NCBI GenBank assembly: GCA_001464575.1 | Contig: LNFE01000256.1 | Coordinates: 1-49,167, forward strand | Origin: Acidobacteria bacterium Ga0077553 | GTDB lineage: Bacteria > Acidobacteriota > Terriglobia > Bryobacterales > Bryobacteraceae | DNA: 49,167 nt | Direction: 5' to 3' | Shown here: positions 8,303 to 15,293 of the stretch, one piece after another | Position numbering within the stretch: position 1 is the first letter of the stretch | Layout of the letters: each line of letters opens with the position of its first letter | Program-made: the position numbers and the translations under genes | Notes under the pieces: model-generated | Told to the model about the DNA's origin: nothing | The model's input: the letters and a program-made list of their open reading frames with translations, nothing else | Database searches by the model: none

Positions 8303-9045
8303 GCAGCGACCGCCAACTGGACCGTCTCCGCCGCCTGCTGCGCCATTTCCGACGCTTCCGCCAGCGAATCAAACGTCCCGGCATCGATCCACTTACCGTC
8401 GAGCATTGCGTAGCCGAGTTGCTCGTCTTCTAGGTACAGGCGGTTCAGATCCGTCACCTCCAGTTCGCCGCGCGCCGAGGGCTTCAGCTGCCGGATCTTG
8501 TCAAACACCGAGGCATCGTATAGGTACAGACCCGTCACGGCCAAGTTAGACTTCGGCGCTTTCGGCTTCTCCTCGATCGAGACGATACGTCCGTCCGAGA
8601 TCCCTGCAATGCCGAACCGTTCCGGGTCCGGGACCCGCTTCAGGAACACCTTCGCGCCTTCTGAATGGGCCGCGAACTCGCGTACCGCGTCCGCCACGTG
8701 CCCGCCAAAAACCAGGTTGTCGCCCAGCACAACGAACGTCTTTTCGCCCTGGGCGAACTGTTCGGCCAGCGCGAGCGCCTGTGAGATGCCGCCGGCTTTC
8801 TCTTGTACTGTGAAGTACAAACGGGTGAAGCCGAATTGGCTGCCGTCCTTCAGCACCCGCAGTATTTCGCCGCAGTTGGCGCCGCCGGTCACGATGAGCA
8901 CTTCCTCAATGCCCGCTTCCGCCATCATTTGCAGCGGGTAGTAAATCATAGGACGGTCGTAGACCGGCAACAAGCTCTTATTCGTCACTGCGGTCAACGG
9001 CATCAGCCGTGTGCCGTTGCCCCCCGCCAGGATAATGCCCTTCAT
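8299..9045 (-). CDS. rfbA: glucose-1-phosphate thymidylyltransferase (short form)
   Basis: A 248-residue sugar nucleotidyltransferase. It begins with the signature KGIILAGGNGTRLMPLT, followed by NKSLLPVYDRPMIYYPL, VLGDNLVFGG, SIEEKPKAPKSNLAVTGLYLYD and GELEVTDLN, all typical of RmlA. It lacks the last 40 or so residues of the 290-residue enterobacterial form, as in the common short RmlA group. It makes dTDP-glucose for RfbB. It is the first gene of the minus-strand operon rfbA-rfbC-rfbB-metallophosphoesterase and diverges from the EPS cluster across a 305-bp regulatory gap. Confidence 0.95.
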   Translation of the reverse strand: MKGIILAGGNGTRLMPLTAVTNKSLLPVYDRPMIYYPLQMMAEAGIEEVLIVTGGANCGEILRVLKDGSQFGFTRLYFTVQEKAGGISQALALAEQFAQGEKTFVVLGDNLVFGGHVADAVREFAAHSEGAKVFLKRVPDPERFGIAGISDGRIVSIEEKPKAPKSNLAVTGLYLYDASVFDKIRQLKPSARGELEVTDLNRLYLEDEQLGYAMLDGKWIDAGTFDSLAEASEMAQQAAETVQLAVAA

Positions 9046-9350
9046 GTGTGTTTCATGCTCCGATTTGGATGGATTAAGCGGTACGTTTCGCCGCTGTGTG
9101 TTTCGCTAATTACAAAGGCACGCCGCCTGCCAAACGGGCCAAACGCACGCAACGTGCTGAAATCGAGCCGCTTAGCGACTGTTGCGCCAAACGGGCTGTT
9201 TTCCGGAGAGTGTTTCGCTTCGTGACGGTCTGCCCGGGACTGTTCTGTTGCGTGCGATCGCGCCCGGCGCACCCCTCGGCCGCACCTGCTGCAAACCTGC
9301 GTCTTTTCAACACATTGACGTTTGGCACGCCGCGTGCCTCAGAAAGAGGC
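9046..9350. promoter_or_regulatory. divergent control region between rfbA and the EPS cluster, with repeated TGTTTCGC motifs
   Basis: This 305-bp gap holds no convincing gene. It carries a recurring motif: TGTGTTTCATGC (9047-9058), GTTTCGC (9085-9091), TGTGTTTCGC (9097-9106) and AGTGTTTCGCTT (9209-9220). An exact 11-bp direct repeat GCCAAACGGGC occurs at 9129-9139 and 9186-9196. Similar TGTTTCG elements occur upstream of the other two sigma-54-type sites in the cluster (13961-13992 on the minus strand, 20301-20310). They are candidate upstream activator sites for an enhancer-binding protein, which is an inference. Confidence 0.5.
9323..9337 (+). promoter_or_regulatory. sigma-54 (-24/-12) promoter candidate P1, EPS cluster start
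   Basis: TGGCACGCCGCGTGC keeps the invariant GG and GC with the required 10-nt spacing and matches the -24 half TGGCACG exactly. The predicted +1 (about 12 nt after the -12 element) is near 9349, only 2 nt before the ATG at 9351. A Shine-Dalgarno-like AGAAAGAGG lies inside the untranscribed part if this promoter is real. Confidence 0.65.
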
Positions 9351-9671
9351 ATGAACTCCGACATCGTCCTCGCCGTGCGCGCGTCCCGTTTGGAAGGCAA
9401 TGCTCTTATCACTTTGAAAGATGAGCTCCGATTCCTCGCCCAGCTCGGCCGTAACCTCACCCTCGATCTCTCCGCCGTCGAAGGCGTCACCGCGGCCGCC
9501 GCGAAAGTAATCGTCGACGCCTCCACCCGCCTCCAGCCGGGCGGAGGCAGCCTCCAGTTGGTCGGCGTTCGCAACACCGTCGCCGCCTACTTCGAACTGC
9601 TCCGCGTCCACCGGCACGTGCCGATCAACCCTGCCATTGCCTCCCCCGTCGCCCTGCCGCTCGCCGCGTAA
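9351..9671 (+). CDS. STAS-domain protein, first gene of the EPS cluster
   Basis: A 106-residue single-domain protein from the ATG at 9351. The pattern LTLDLSAVEGV, KVIVDASTRLQ, GGSLQLVGV and YFELLRVHRHV matches a STAS (anti-sigma-factor antagonist) fold. In SpoIIAA-type proteins the segment after strand 3 reads D-S-S/T-G and is phosphorylated on Ser. Here it is VTAAAAKV, so no phosphorylatable residue sits at that place. It may act as a plain protein-protein adaptor for an EPS enzyme or a partner-switching kinase encoded elsewhere. The next gene starts 12 nt after its stop. Confidence 0.75.
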   Translation: MNSDIVLAVRASRLEGNALITLKDELRFLAQLGRNLTLDLSAVEGVTAAAAKVIVDASTRLQPGGGSLQLVGVRNTVAAYFELLRVHRHVPINPAIASPVALPLAA

Positions 9672-9683
9672 TCCAGGAACACC

Positions 9684-10331
9684 GTGCGAACAACGCTCAT
9701 CAAAACCAGCTGGCGCCTCCAGGCCGCGCTCCCCAAACAAACGAAGCGCGCGCTGGACGCCCTCCTCGCCGGCCTCGCCCTACTCGGCCTCCTGCCCCTG
9801 TTCGGCGCCATCGCCGCGCTGATCAAGTTGGAAGACGGCGGCCCGATTCTCTTCTGGCAAACCCGCGTCGGCAAGCACGGCCGGCACTTCGCTTTCCCTA
9901 AATTCCGCTCCATGGTGGTCGACGCCGAAGCCCGCCTGGAAGCCATCCGCGCCCGAAATCAACACGGTGCCGCCATCACCTTCAAGATGCAGGACGACCC
10001 GCGCATCACCCGCATCGGCAAGGTCCTCCGCCGCTTCAGCATGGACGAACTGCCCCAACTCTGGTGCGTTTTCCGCGGCGACATGTCGCTCGTCGGCCCC
10101 CGCCCGGCGCTGCCGAAAGAAGTGGCGCGCTACGATCTCTCCGCCCGCCGCCGCCTGAATGCGATCCCCGGCCTCACCTGCGTGTGGCAGGTCAGCGGCC
10201 GATCCAATCTGGCCTTCCCCATTCAATGCGAAATGGACATCGCCTACATCCGACAGCAGAGCCTTCGCTACGACATCGAACTTCTCGCCCGTACCATTCC
10301 CGCCGTCGTCAGCGGCAAAGGGGCCTATTAA
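9684..10331 (+). CDS. polyprenyl-phosphate sugar phosphotransferase (initiating, WcaJ/PglC-like)
   Basis: A 215-residue monotopic phosphoglycosyltransferase starting at GTG 9684. A re-entrant hydrophobic helix (residues about 25-48) precedes FWQTRVGKHG and FAFPKFRSM. The catalytic block SMDELPQLWCVFRGDMSLVG and PRPALPKEV follows, with the Asp-Glu dyad intact, then IPGLTCVWQVSGRS. It transfers a sugar-1-phosphate from a nucleotide sugar to undecaprenyl phosphate on the cytoplasmic face, the first step of repeat-unit assembly. It lacks the long N-terminal membrane region of WcaJ. It is followed after 2 nt by a gene whose N-terminus is a degenerate copy of the same fold. Confidence 0.93.
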   Translation: MRTTLIKTSWRLQAALPKQTKRALDALLAGLALLGLLPLFGAIAALIKLEDGGPILFWQTRVGKHGRHFAFPKFRSMVVDAEARLEAIRARNQHGAAITFKMQDDPRITRIGKVLRRFSMDELPQLWCVFRGDMSLVGPRPALPKEVARYDLSARRRLNAIPGLTCVWQVSGRSNLAFPIQCEMDIAYIRQQSLRYDIELLARTIPAVVSGKGAY

Positions 10332-10333
10332 TT

Positions 10334-11620
10334 GTGCGCCTATCCATCCACCAGTTTCGGATCGCTCTACAGGCCGCCCTGCCAGTCGCCATCGGCCGCG
10401 GTCTGGCCGCGCTGCTGCTCGTGTTGACAGCGCCCGTCGCCGTCCACCTTTGGCTCTGCGGCGCGCGGGTCCGCCGCACGCCCCGCCTCGGTCGTCACGG
10501 CGCACTGGTGATGGAACGAACGCTCGTCAATCGCGCCGGCGCCCCCGTGGCCCTCTTCCACGCCCTACCCCGGCTGGTCAATCTCGCCAAAGGGGACTTG
10601 AGCTGGGTTGGCCCCGCCGCCCGCGAAGTAGGCTCCCGCGAACTGCGCACGGAAAAAGGCCGCGTCGTCGTCTCCGTCCCGCCCGGCCTCTTCTCCACCT
10701 GGAAACTCCGCCAACGCACCAACGTCGCCTATGGAACCCAGAACGACATCGACGCTGAATACGTCCGCACCCGCTCTCTCCGCGCCAACGGCGGCATCCT
10801 CCTCCGCTCCCTGCTTGCCTCTCTCTATGGCGGCGAAACCCGCGGCGAACTGGCGGACCGCGCCGACATCCTCGGCCTCCCGCTCGACAATCTCTCAATG
10901 GACCAGGCCATCGACGCCATCCTCACCCCCGCCGCCCGCCTCCGCCAGGTCTCCTTCATCAACGTCGATTGCGTCAATCTCTCCCATCGCGACGCCGCCT
11001 ACCGCAGCGCCCTCATGCATAGCGATCTCCGCCTCGCCGACGGCATCGGCCTCCGCATCGCCGGCCGCATCCTGCGGAGCGAAATTCGCCAGAACGTCAA
11101 TGGCACCGATCTCTTCCCCCTCCTGCTGGCGCGCCTCGCCGCCTCCGGCCAAAGCCTCTTCCTCCTCGGTGGCCGCCCCGGTGTAGCGGACGACGTCGCC
11201 GCTTGGGCCCAGGCCAACTACACCGGCGCCCGCATCGCCGGCACCGCCCATGGCTACTTTGCTCCCAACGAAGAAGGCGCGCTCATCGAACGGATCAACC
11301 AATCCGGCGCCGCCATTCTCCTCGTCGCCTTCGGCGCCCCGCGCCAGGAAAAGTGGATCGAACGCAATGCTGGCCGCCTCCACGTCCACGCGGCCCTCGG
11401 CGTAGGCGGACTCTTTGATTTCTATGCTGGCCGCATCCCGCGCGCCCCGCAGTGGCTGCGCGAACTCGGCCTGGAATGGGCCTTCCGCTTATACCAGGAA
11501 CCCGGCCGCATGTGGCGGCGTTACTTGGTCGGCAATGTGGTCTTTCTGTCCAAAGTGATGACGGAACGGGCCAAACGGCAACTCGGAATCAGACAAATTC
11601 AGGAACAGGTGAACTCGTAA
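10334..11620 (+). CDS. fusion: inactive phosphoglycosyltransferase-like domain + WecG/TagA/CpsF glycosyltransferase
   Basis: A 428-residue protein from GTG 10334. Residues about 15-175 follow the sugar-transferase fold (hydrophobic helix; LPRLVNLAKGDLSWVGPAA; VPPGLFSTWKLRQRTN; DAEYVRTRSLRANGGILLRS). The catalytic SxDELPQ block is replaced by FHALPRL, so the Asp-Glu dyad is missing. Residues about 185-410 form a WecG/TagA/CpsF (GT26) domain: FINVDCVNLSHRD, LRLADGIGLRIAG, RQNVNGTDLFPLLL, LFLLGGRPGVADD, LLVAFGAPRQEKWI and ALGVGGLFDFYAGRIPRAP. The GT26 half probably adds the second sugar to the lipid-linked sugar made by the preceding enzyme. The dead half may be a membrane dock or a partner of the active one. 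The stop overlaps the next start (TAATG). Confidence 0.88.
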   Translation: MRLSIHQFRIALQAALPVAIGRGLAALLLVLTAPVAVHLWLCGARVRRTPRLGRHGALVMERTLVNRAGAPVALFHALPRLVNLAKGDLSWVGPAAREVGSRELRTEKGRVVVSVPPGLFSTWKLRQRTNVAYGTQNDIDAEYVRTRSLRANGGILLRSLLASLYGGETRGELADRADILGLPLDNLSMDQAIDAILTPAARLRQVSFINVDCVNLSHRDAAYRSALMHSDLRLADGIGLRIAGRILRSEIRQNVNGTDLFPLLLARLAASGQSLFLLGGRPGVADDVAAWAQANYTGARIAGTAHGYFAPNEEGALIERINQSGAAILLVAFGAPRQEKWIERNAGRLHVHAALGVGGLFDFYAGRIPRAPQWLRELGLEWAFRLYQEPGRMWRRYLVGNVVFLSKVMTERAKRQLGIRQIQEQVNS

Positions 11621-12570
11621 TGAAAGCCATTCTTTGGACTCGGCGCCCGCAAGCGAATCTGATGGCGCAGGTGATGGACCGCCCCTATATCCAGCACCTC
11701 GTCGAACAACTCATCAAGGGCGGCGTGACCCGCATTGAATTCTGTCTCCCCACACAGCGTGGGTCCGTGGCTGCCCACTTGGGCGACGGCACCCGCTGGG
11801 GCGTCGAAATCGTCCACCACGCCGACGCCACGCCCCTCGCCACGGACGCCAACGAAACCGTCCTCCTCGGCGAGGCCTCCTGCCTGCCGCAACTGCCCGC
11901 TCTCGGCGGCAGCACCTGGCCCACACTCTTCTTCCACGATGAAGACCGCATCAGCCGCTGGACCGGCTGGGCTACCATGCCGGCCGCCGCTGTCACCGAG
12001 TTTCTCGCCGCCGAAGACGACTGGCGCACCGCCTGCCGCACCGTCTGCCTGCAAGCGCAGAAGGTGTTTCTCGATGCTCCCTCCCTCTCCGCCCTCACCC
12101 CCAAACACGTCATCCTCGCCAACCGCATCGCGCTCGAAGGCGCCTTCGCCGGCCTCCATTTTGAAGGCGAAGAACGCACCCCCGGCGTCTGGGTGGCCCG
12201 CGCCGTAAAGCTCCCCGCCAGCGTCCACATCAGTGCCCCCTGCTACATCGGCGAAGAAAGCTGGATTGGCGAAGATAGCCGCCTCGGCCCGCACGCCGTC
12301 ATCGGCCGTCAGTGCGTCGTCGAACCGGGCACCGTGGTCTGCCGCAGCGTTGTCGGCGAAGGCACCTACCTCGGCAAGGATCTCGAAGTAGCCGACTCGC
12401 TTGTCTCCCGCAACATCCTCCACAACGTCCGTCTGGATGCGCAAATTGAAATCGAAGAGCGCCACGTCGCCGGTGCTCTGCTCGAGGGCGGAGTCTCTCT
12501 GAAATGGGTCGCCCTCATCACCGCCGTCGCTCTCGCCGGCGCCGCCACGCTGATCGCAAGGGCCCTCTAA
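11620..12570 (+). CDS. nucleotidyltransferase-like protein with hexapeptide repeats and C-terminal membrane anchor
   Basis: A 316-residue protein starting at the ATG that overlaps the previous stop by 1 nt. Residues 1-170 look like a sugar-phosphate nucleotidyltransferase fold (MKAILWTRRPQANLMAQVMD, IQHLVEQLIKGGVTRIEFCL). The glycine-rich signature G-G-x-G-T-R-L and the metal Asp are not visible. Residues about 200-285 form a left-handed beta-helix of hexapeptide repeats (YIGEESWIGEDSRLG, AVIGRQCVVEPGTVV). The end (WVALITAVALAGAATLIARA) is a single membrane helix. It is probably not a functional pyrophosphorylase; a scaffold or a transferase using only the beta-helix is possible. Confidence 0.6.
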   Translation: MKAILWTRRPQANLMAQVMDRPYIQHLVEQLIKGGVTRIEFCLPTQRGSVAAHLGDGTRWGVEIVHHADATPLATDANETVLLGEASCLPQLPALGGSTWPTLFFHDEDRISRWTGWATMPAAAVTEFLAAEDDWRTACRTVCLQAQKVFLDAPSLSALTPKHVILANRIALEGAFAGLHFEGEERTPGVWVARAVKLPASVHISAPCYIGEESWIGEDSRLGPHAVIGRQCVVEPGTVVCRSVVGEGTYLGKDLEVADSLVSRNILHNVRLDAQIEIEERHVAGALLEGGVSLKWVALITAVALAGAATLIARAL

Positions 12571-12573
12571 CCC

Positions 12574-13953
12574 GTGAGCGTTCTCGCCATCCTGCCCGGC
12601 CTCTTCGCCATCGTCTGGATTGCGAGACGTTCCACCCGCCAGGCCTACCTCGACGTCTACCTCTTCACCCTCTTCCTGCTGCCCGGCTGGTGCCGTTTCA
12701 TCGCCCCGGGTATCCCGGATCCGACCTTCTACGAAGCCGCCATCCTCCCCATCGCCGCCGTCGCCATCGTCCCCCTTCTCCGTCGCTGGAAGCTTTCTTT
12801 CGTCGACCTGCTCGTCCTCGCCTTCGCCGCGCAAATCGGTTACTCCGAATACGCCAACGCCGGCTATAAAGAAGCGCAAAACCTCCTGTTCGATATGATC
12901 GCCGCCGGCGTCCTGCCCTACATGCTCGCTAAAGGATTCACCACCACCACCGCCGACCGCGTCCGCTTCGCGAAACGAATCGTCTGGTCTCTGGCCATTC
13001 TCACCGTCTTCTTCACCTTCGAATTCCGCTTCGGCTTGAACCCGTACCGTCTGGTGTTCGACCGCTTCTTCCCCGGCCAGGGCGATGGCTGGGTCACGAC
13101 GTTCCGCTACGGCCTCGCCCGCACCGCCGGGCCCTTCGGCCACGCCATCCTCGCTGGCATCGTCTTCCTCGTCGGCCTCCACCTCCAACGCTGGCTGGAG
13201 AAAAGCGGCTACTGGGAACAGAACTTCGCCAAGCTCAAACTGCCCGGCTTCACCAAGTCCCGCGCGCTAACCATCACCCTCTTCCTCGGCATCGCCATGA
13301 CGATGGTCCGCGGCCCCCAAATCGGCGCGGTCCTCGCCGCCGCGGTCTGCGCCATCGGCTCCGGTCCCAACCCGCGCCAGCGTGCCCGCTGGGTCCTGCT
13401 CTCCATCCTCGCCGTCGGCATCCCCGCTGCGACCGTCGGCTACCAATACGCCTCCGTCGGCCGTGAGGCCGCCACCACAGCCTCCCAGGAATCAGCCGCC
13501 TACCGCAAAGAACTGATCGATAAATACGTCGATATCGCCAAGGAACGCAGCCTCCTCGGCTGGGGCCGCAACGGCTGGCCCAAAGTACTGGGCATGCCGT
13601 CCATTGATAACTACTACCTGCTCCTCTCGCTGATGCACGGTGTTACCGCCACCGCCCTGCTCGGGCTGCTGATCATCACCCTCATCACAAAACTGCTCCG
13701 CAACGGCTTCCAAACCGGCCAGCTCAAACCAACAGGTAGCTCCCTCAGCTTCCGCCTCGCCGGCATCTACGCCGGCTTCGCCTTCGCCATCCTCACCGTC
13801 TATATGGGCGATAACGTCATCCCCATTTTCTTCACCCTCACCGGCTTCGCCGAAAGCTATCTCCAGTCCGGTGGCGACCGCACTCTCCTCCTCTCCACTC
13901 CCCAGCTCGCCCCCGCCACCCGCCCCCGCCGCTTCGCCACTGTCTTCGCCTGA
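12574..13953 (+). CDS. O-antigen ligase/polymerase (Wzy)-like membrane protein
   Basis: A 459-residue integral membrane protein from GTG 12574, with about ten hydrophobic helices. A large polar loop in the second half contains GREAATTASQESAAYRKELI, KYVDIAKERSLLGWGRNGWP and SIDNYYLLLSLMHG. This layout, with the G-W-G and D-N-x-Y-L motifs, is that of the Wzy_C/O-antigen ligase family. It would polymerise lipid-linked repeat units in the periplasm. The C-terminus ends in a short Pro/Arg-rich tail. It is 3 nt after the previous gene and closes the first plus-strand block. Confidence 0.85.
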   Translation: MSVLAILPGLFAIVWIARRSTRQAYLDVYLFTLFLLPGWCRFIAPGIPDPTFYEAAILPIAAVAIVPLLRRWKLSFVDLLVLAFAAQIGYSEYANAGYKEAQNLLFDMIAAGVLPYMLAKGFTTTTADRVRFAKRIVWSLAILTVFFTFEFRFGLNPYRLVFDRFFPGQGDGWVTTFRYGLARTAGPFGHAILAGIVFLVGLHLQRWLEKSGYWEQNFAKLKLPGFTKSRALTITLFLGIAMTMVRGPQIGAVLAAAVCAIGSGPNPRQRARWVLLSILAVGIPAATVGYQYASVGREAATTASQESAAYRKELIDKYVDIAKERSLLGWGRNGWPKVLGMPSIDNYYLLLSLMHGVTATALLGLLIITLITKLLRNGFQTGQLKPTGSSLSFRLAGIYAGFAFAILTVYMGDNVIPIFFTLTGFAESYLQSGGDRTLLLSTPQLAPATRPRRFATVFA

Positions 13954-13960
13954 ACGGCAC

Positions 13961-13992
13961 GAAACGAAACACCCCGCGGAAAGCGAGACACC
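13961..13992 (-). promoter_or_regulatory. TGTTTCG-type repeats upstream of promoter P2
   Basis: On the minus strand the segment reads GGTGTCTCGCTTTCC (13992-13978) then GGTGTTTCGTTTC (13973-13961). Both resemble the GTGTTTCGC elements upstream of P1. They lie about 30-60 bp before the -24 element at 14021. They are candidate activator sites, by analogy only. Confidence 0.4.
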
Positions 13993-14020
13993 CCTCCTTC
14001 CTGTTTTCAATCACTTACGA

Positions 14021-14036
14021 TGGCCTGTCCGTTGCA
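14021..14036 (+). promoter_or_regulatory. sigma-54 (-24/-12) promoter candidate P2
   Basis: TGGCCTGTCCGTTGCA has GG and GC 10 nt apart and a perfect TTGCA -12 half. Predicted +1 is near 14047, 2 nt before the ATG at 14049. No Shine-Dalgarno sequence precedes that ATG. Confidence 0.65.
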
Positions 14037-14048
14037 TTACTCCTTGGT

Positions 14049-15293
14049 ATGCTTCGCATCGCCTACCTCATTAGCCGCTACCCCGCCATCTCCCATACCT
14101 TCATCCTTCGCGAAATCCGCGAGCTTCGCCGCCTCGGCGTCGACATCTACCCGGTCTCCGTCAATCCTCCGGACCGCCCGGTCTCCGAGCTCAGCGAGGA
14201 AGAGCGCATCGAAGCCGCTACCACCGTCTGCCTAAAAAGCATGACCCCCACCCAGATGGCCGGTGCCCTGTGGCGCACACTCACCGCCCATCCCGCCGGT
14301 CTCCTCGCCGGTCTTCAACTCGCCTTCCGCCTCAGCGGCACGGACACCAAAGCCATCACCAAACGCCTCTTCTACCTCGCCGAAGCCGTTCTCACCGGCG
14401 ACTTCGTACGCCGCGAGAAGCTCCCCCACGTCCACGTCCACTTTGCGACTCCCGCCGCCACCGTAGCCCTCTTCGTCAAGGAAGTCTTCGGCATCCCCTT
14501 CTCCATGACCGTCCACGGTCCTGACGAGTTCTACGACGTCGGGACCCATCACCTTCCCGAAAAGATCGCCGCCGCTTCGTTCATCTGCACCATCGGCAGC
14601 TTCTGCCGCAGCCAACTCATGAAGCTCAGTGCGCCTGAACATTGGTCGAAGATCGAGGTCTCCCCTCTCGGCGTCGATCCCCAGCTCTTCCGCCCGCGCC
14701 CCGTCTACAAAGACGAACACTTCCGCATCCTCTGCCTCGGCCGCCTCGTCCCCGCCAAAGGTCAGGCTGTCCTGCTCGACGCGGTTCGCCTCCTCGCTCG
14801 TCACGGCCGGTCCGTCCACGCCACCTTCGCCGGCGACGGCCCCGACCGCCAGCGCCTGGAAACCATGGCCCTCGAGTATGGTGTCGCCAATCACGTCACC
14901 TTCCTCGGCGCCGTCAACCCGGAATCCGTCCGTGACCTCTACGCCGCGACCGACGCCTTCGTACTCCCCAGTTTCGCCGAAGGCATCCCCGTCGTCCTCA
15001 TGGAAGCCATGGCCATGGAAGTCCCTTGCGTCACCACCGTCGTCAATGGCATCCCCGAACTCATCACCTCCGGCGAATCCGGAATCCTCGTCGCCCCGTC
15101 CGACGCCCCCCAGCTCGCCGCCGCCATCGAAAGCCTCATCGCCGACCCCGCCCTCCGCCAATCCCTCGGTAAAGCCGGCCGCCGCAAAGTCACCGCCAGC
15201 TACGATCTCACCCGCAACGTCGCCCGCCTGCACAACATCTTCCGCCGCCGTCTCGGCGGTAGCGCCAACTCGGAACTGCGGCGTGCCGCATGA
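14049..15293 (+). CDS. glycosyltransferase family 4
   Basis: A 414-residue GT-B transferase. The start is well fixed by the family-typical opening MLRIAYLISRYPAISHTFIL. The acceptor half carries HVHFATPAATVALF and SMTVHGPDEFYD. The donor half carries RILCLGRLVPAKGQAVLLDA, FAGDGPDRQRLE, VTFLGAVNPESVRDLY and the EX7E motif EGIPVVLME with NGIPELI. It probably adds a hexose to the EPS repeat unit in the cytoplasm. It is the first gene after P2 and its stop overlaps the next start (ATGA). Confidence 0.92.
   Translation: MLRIAYLISRYPAISHTFILREIRELRRLGVDIYPVSVNPPDRPVSELSEEERIEAATTVCLKSMTPTQMAGALWRTLTAHPAGLLAGLQLAFRLSGTDTKAITKRLFYLAEAVLTGDFVRREKLPHVHVHFATPAATVALFVKEVFGIPFSMTVHGPDEFYDVGTHHLPEKIAAASFICTIGSFCRSQLMKLSAPEHWSKIEVSPLGVDPQLFRPRPVYKDEHFRILCLGRLVPAKGQAVLLDAVRLLARHGRSVHATFAGDGPDRQRLETMALEYGVANHVTFLGAVNPESVRDLYAATDAFVLPSFAEGIPVVLMEAMAMEVPCVTTVVNGIPELITSGESGILVAPSDAPQLAAAIESLIADPALRQSLGKAGRRKVTASYDLTRNVARLHNIFRRRLGGSANSELRRAA

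Noticed and set aside
9045..9350. CRISPR-like or tandem repeats in the rfbA-EPS gap
   Set aside because: The repeated units are 7-12 bp and irregularly spaced, fitting regulator sites rather than a CRISPR array.
11599..13188. Long minus-strand frame (529 codons) opposite the EPS genes
   Set aside because: Acidic, low-complexity translation with no motif; mirror of the real genes at 11620-12570 and 12574-13953.
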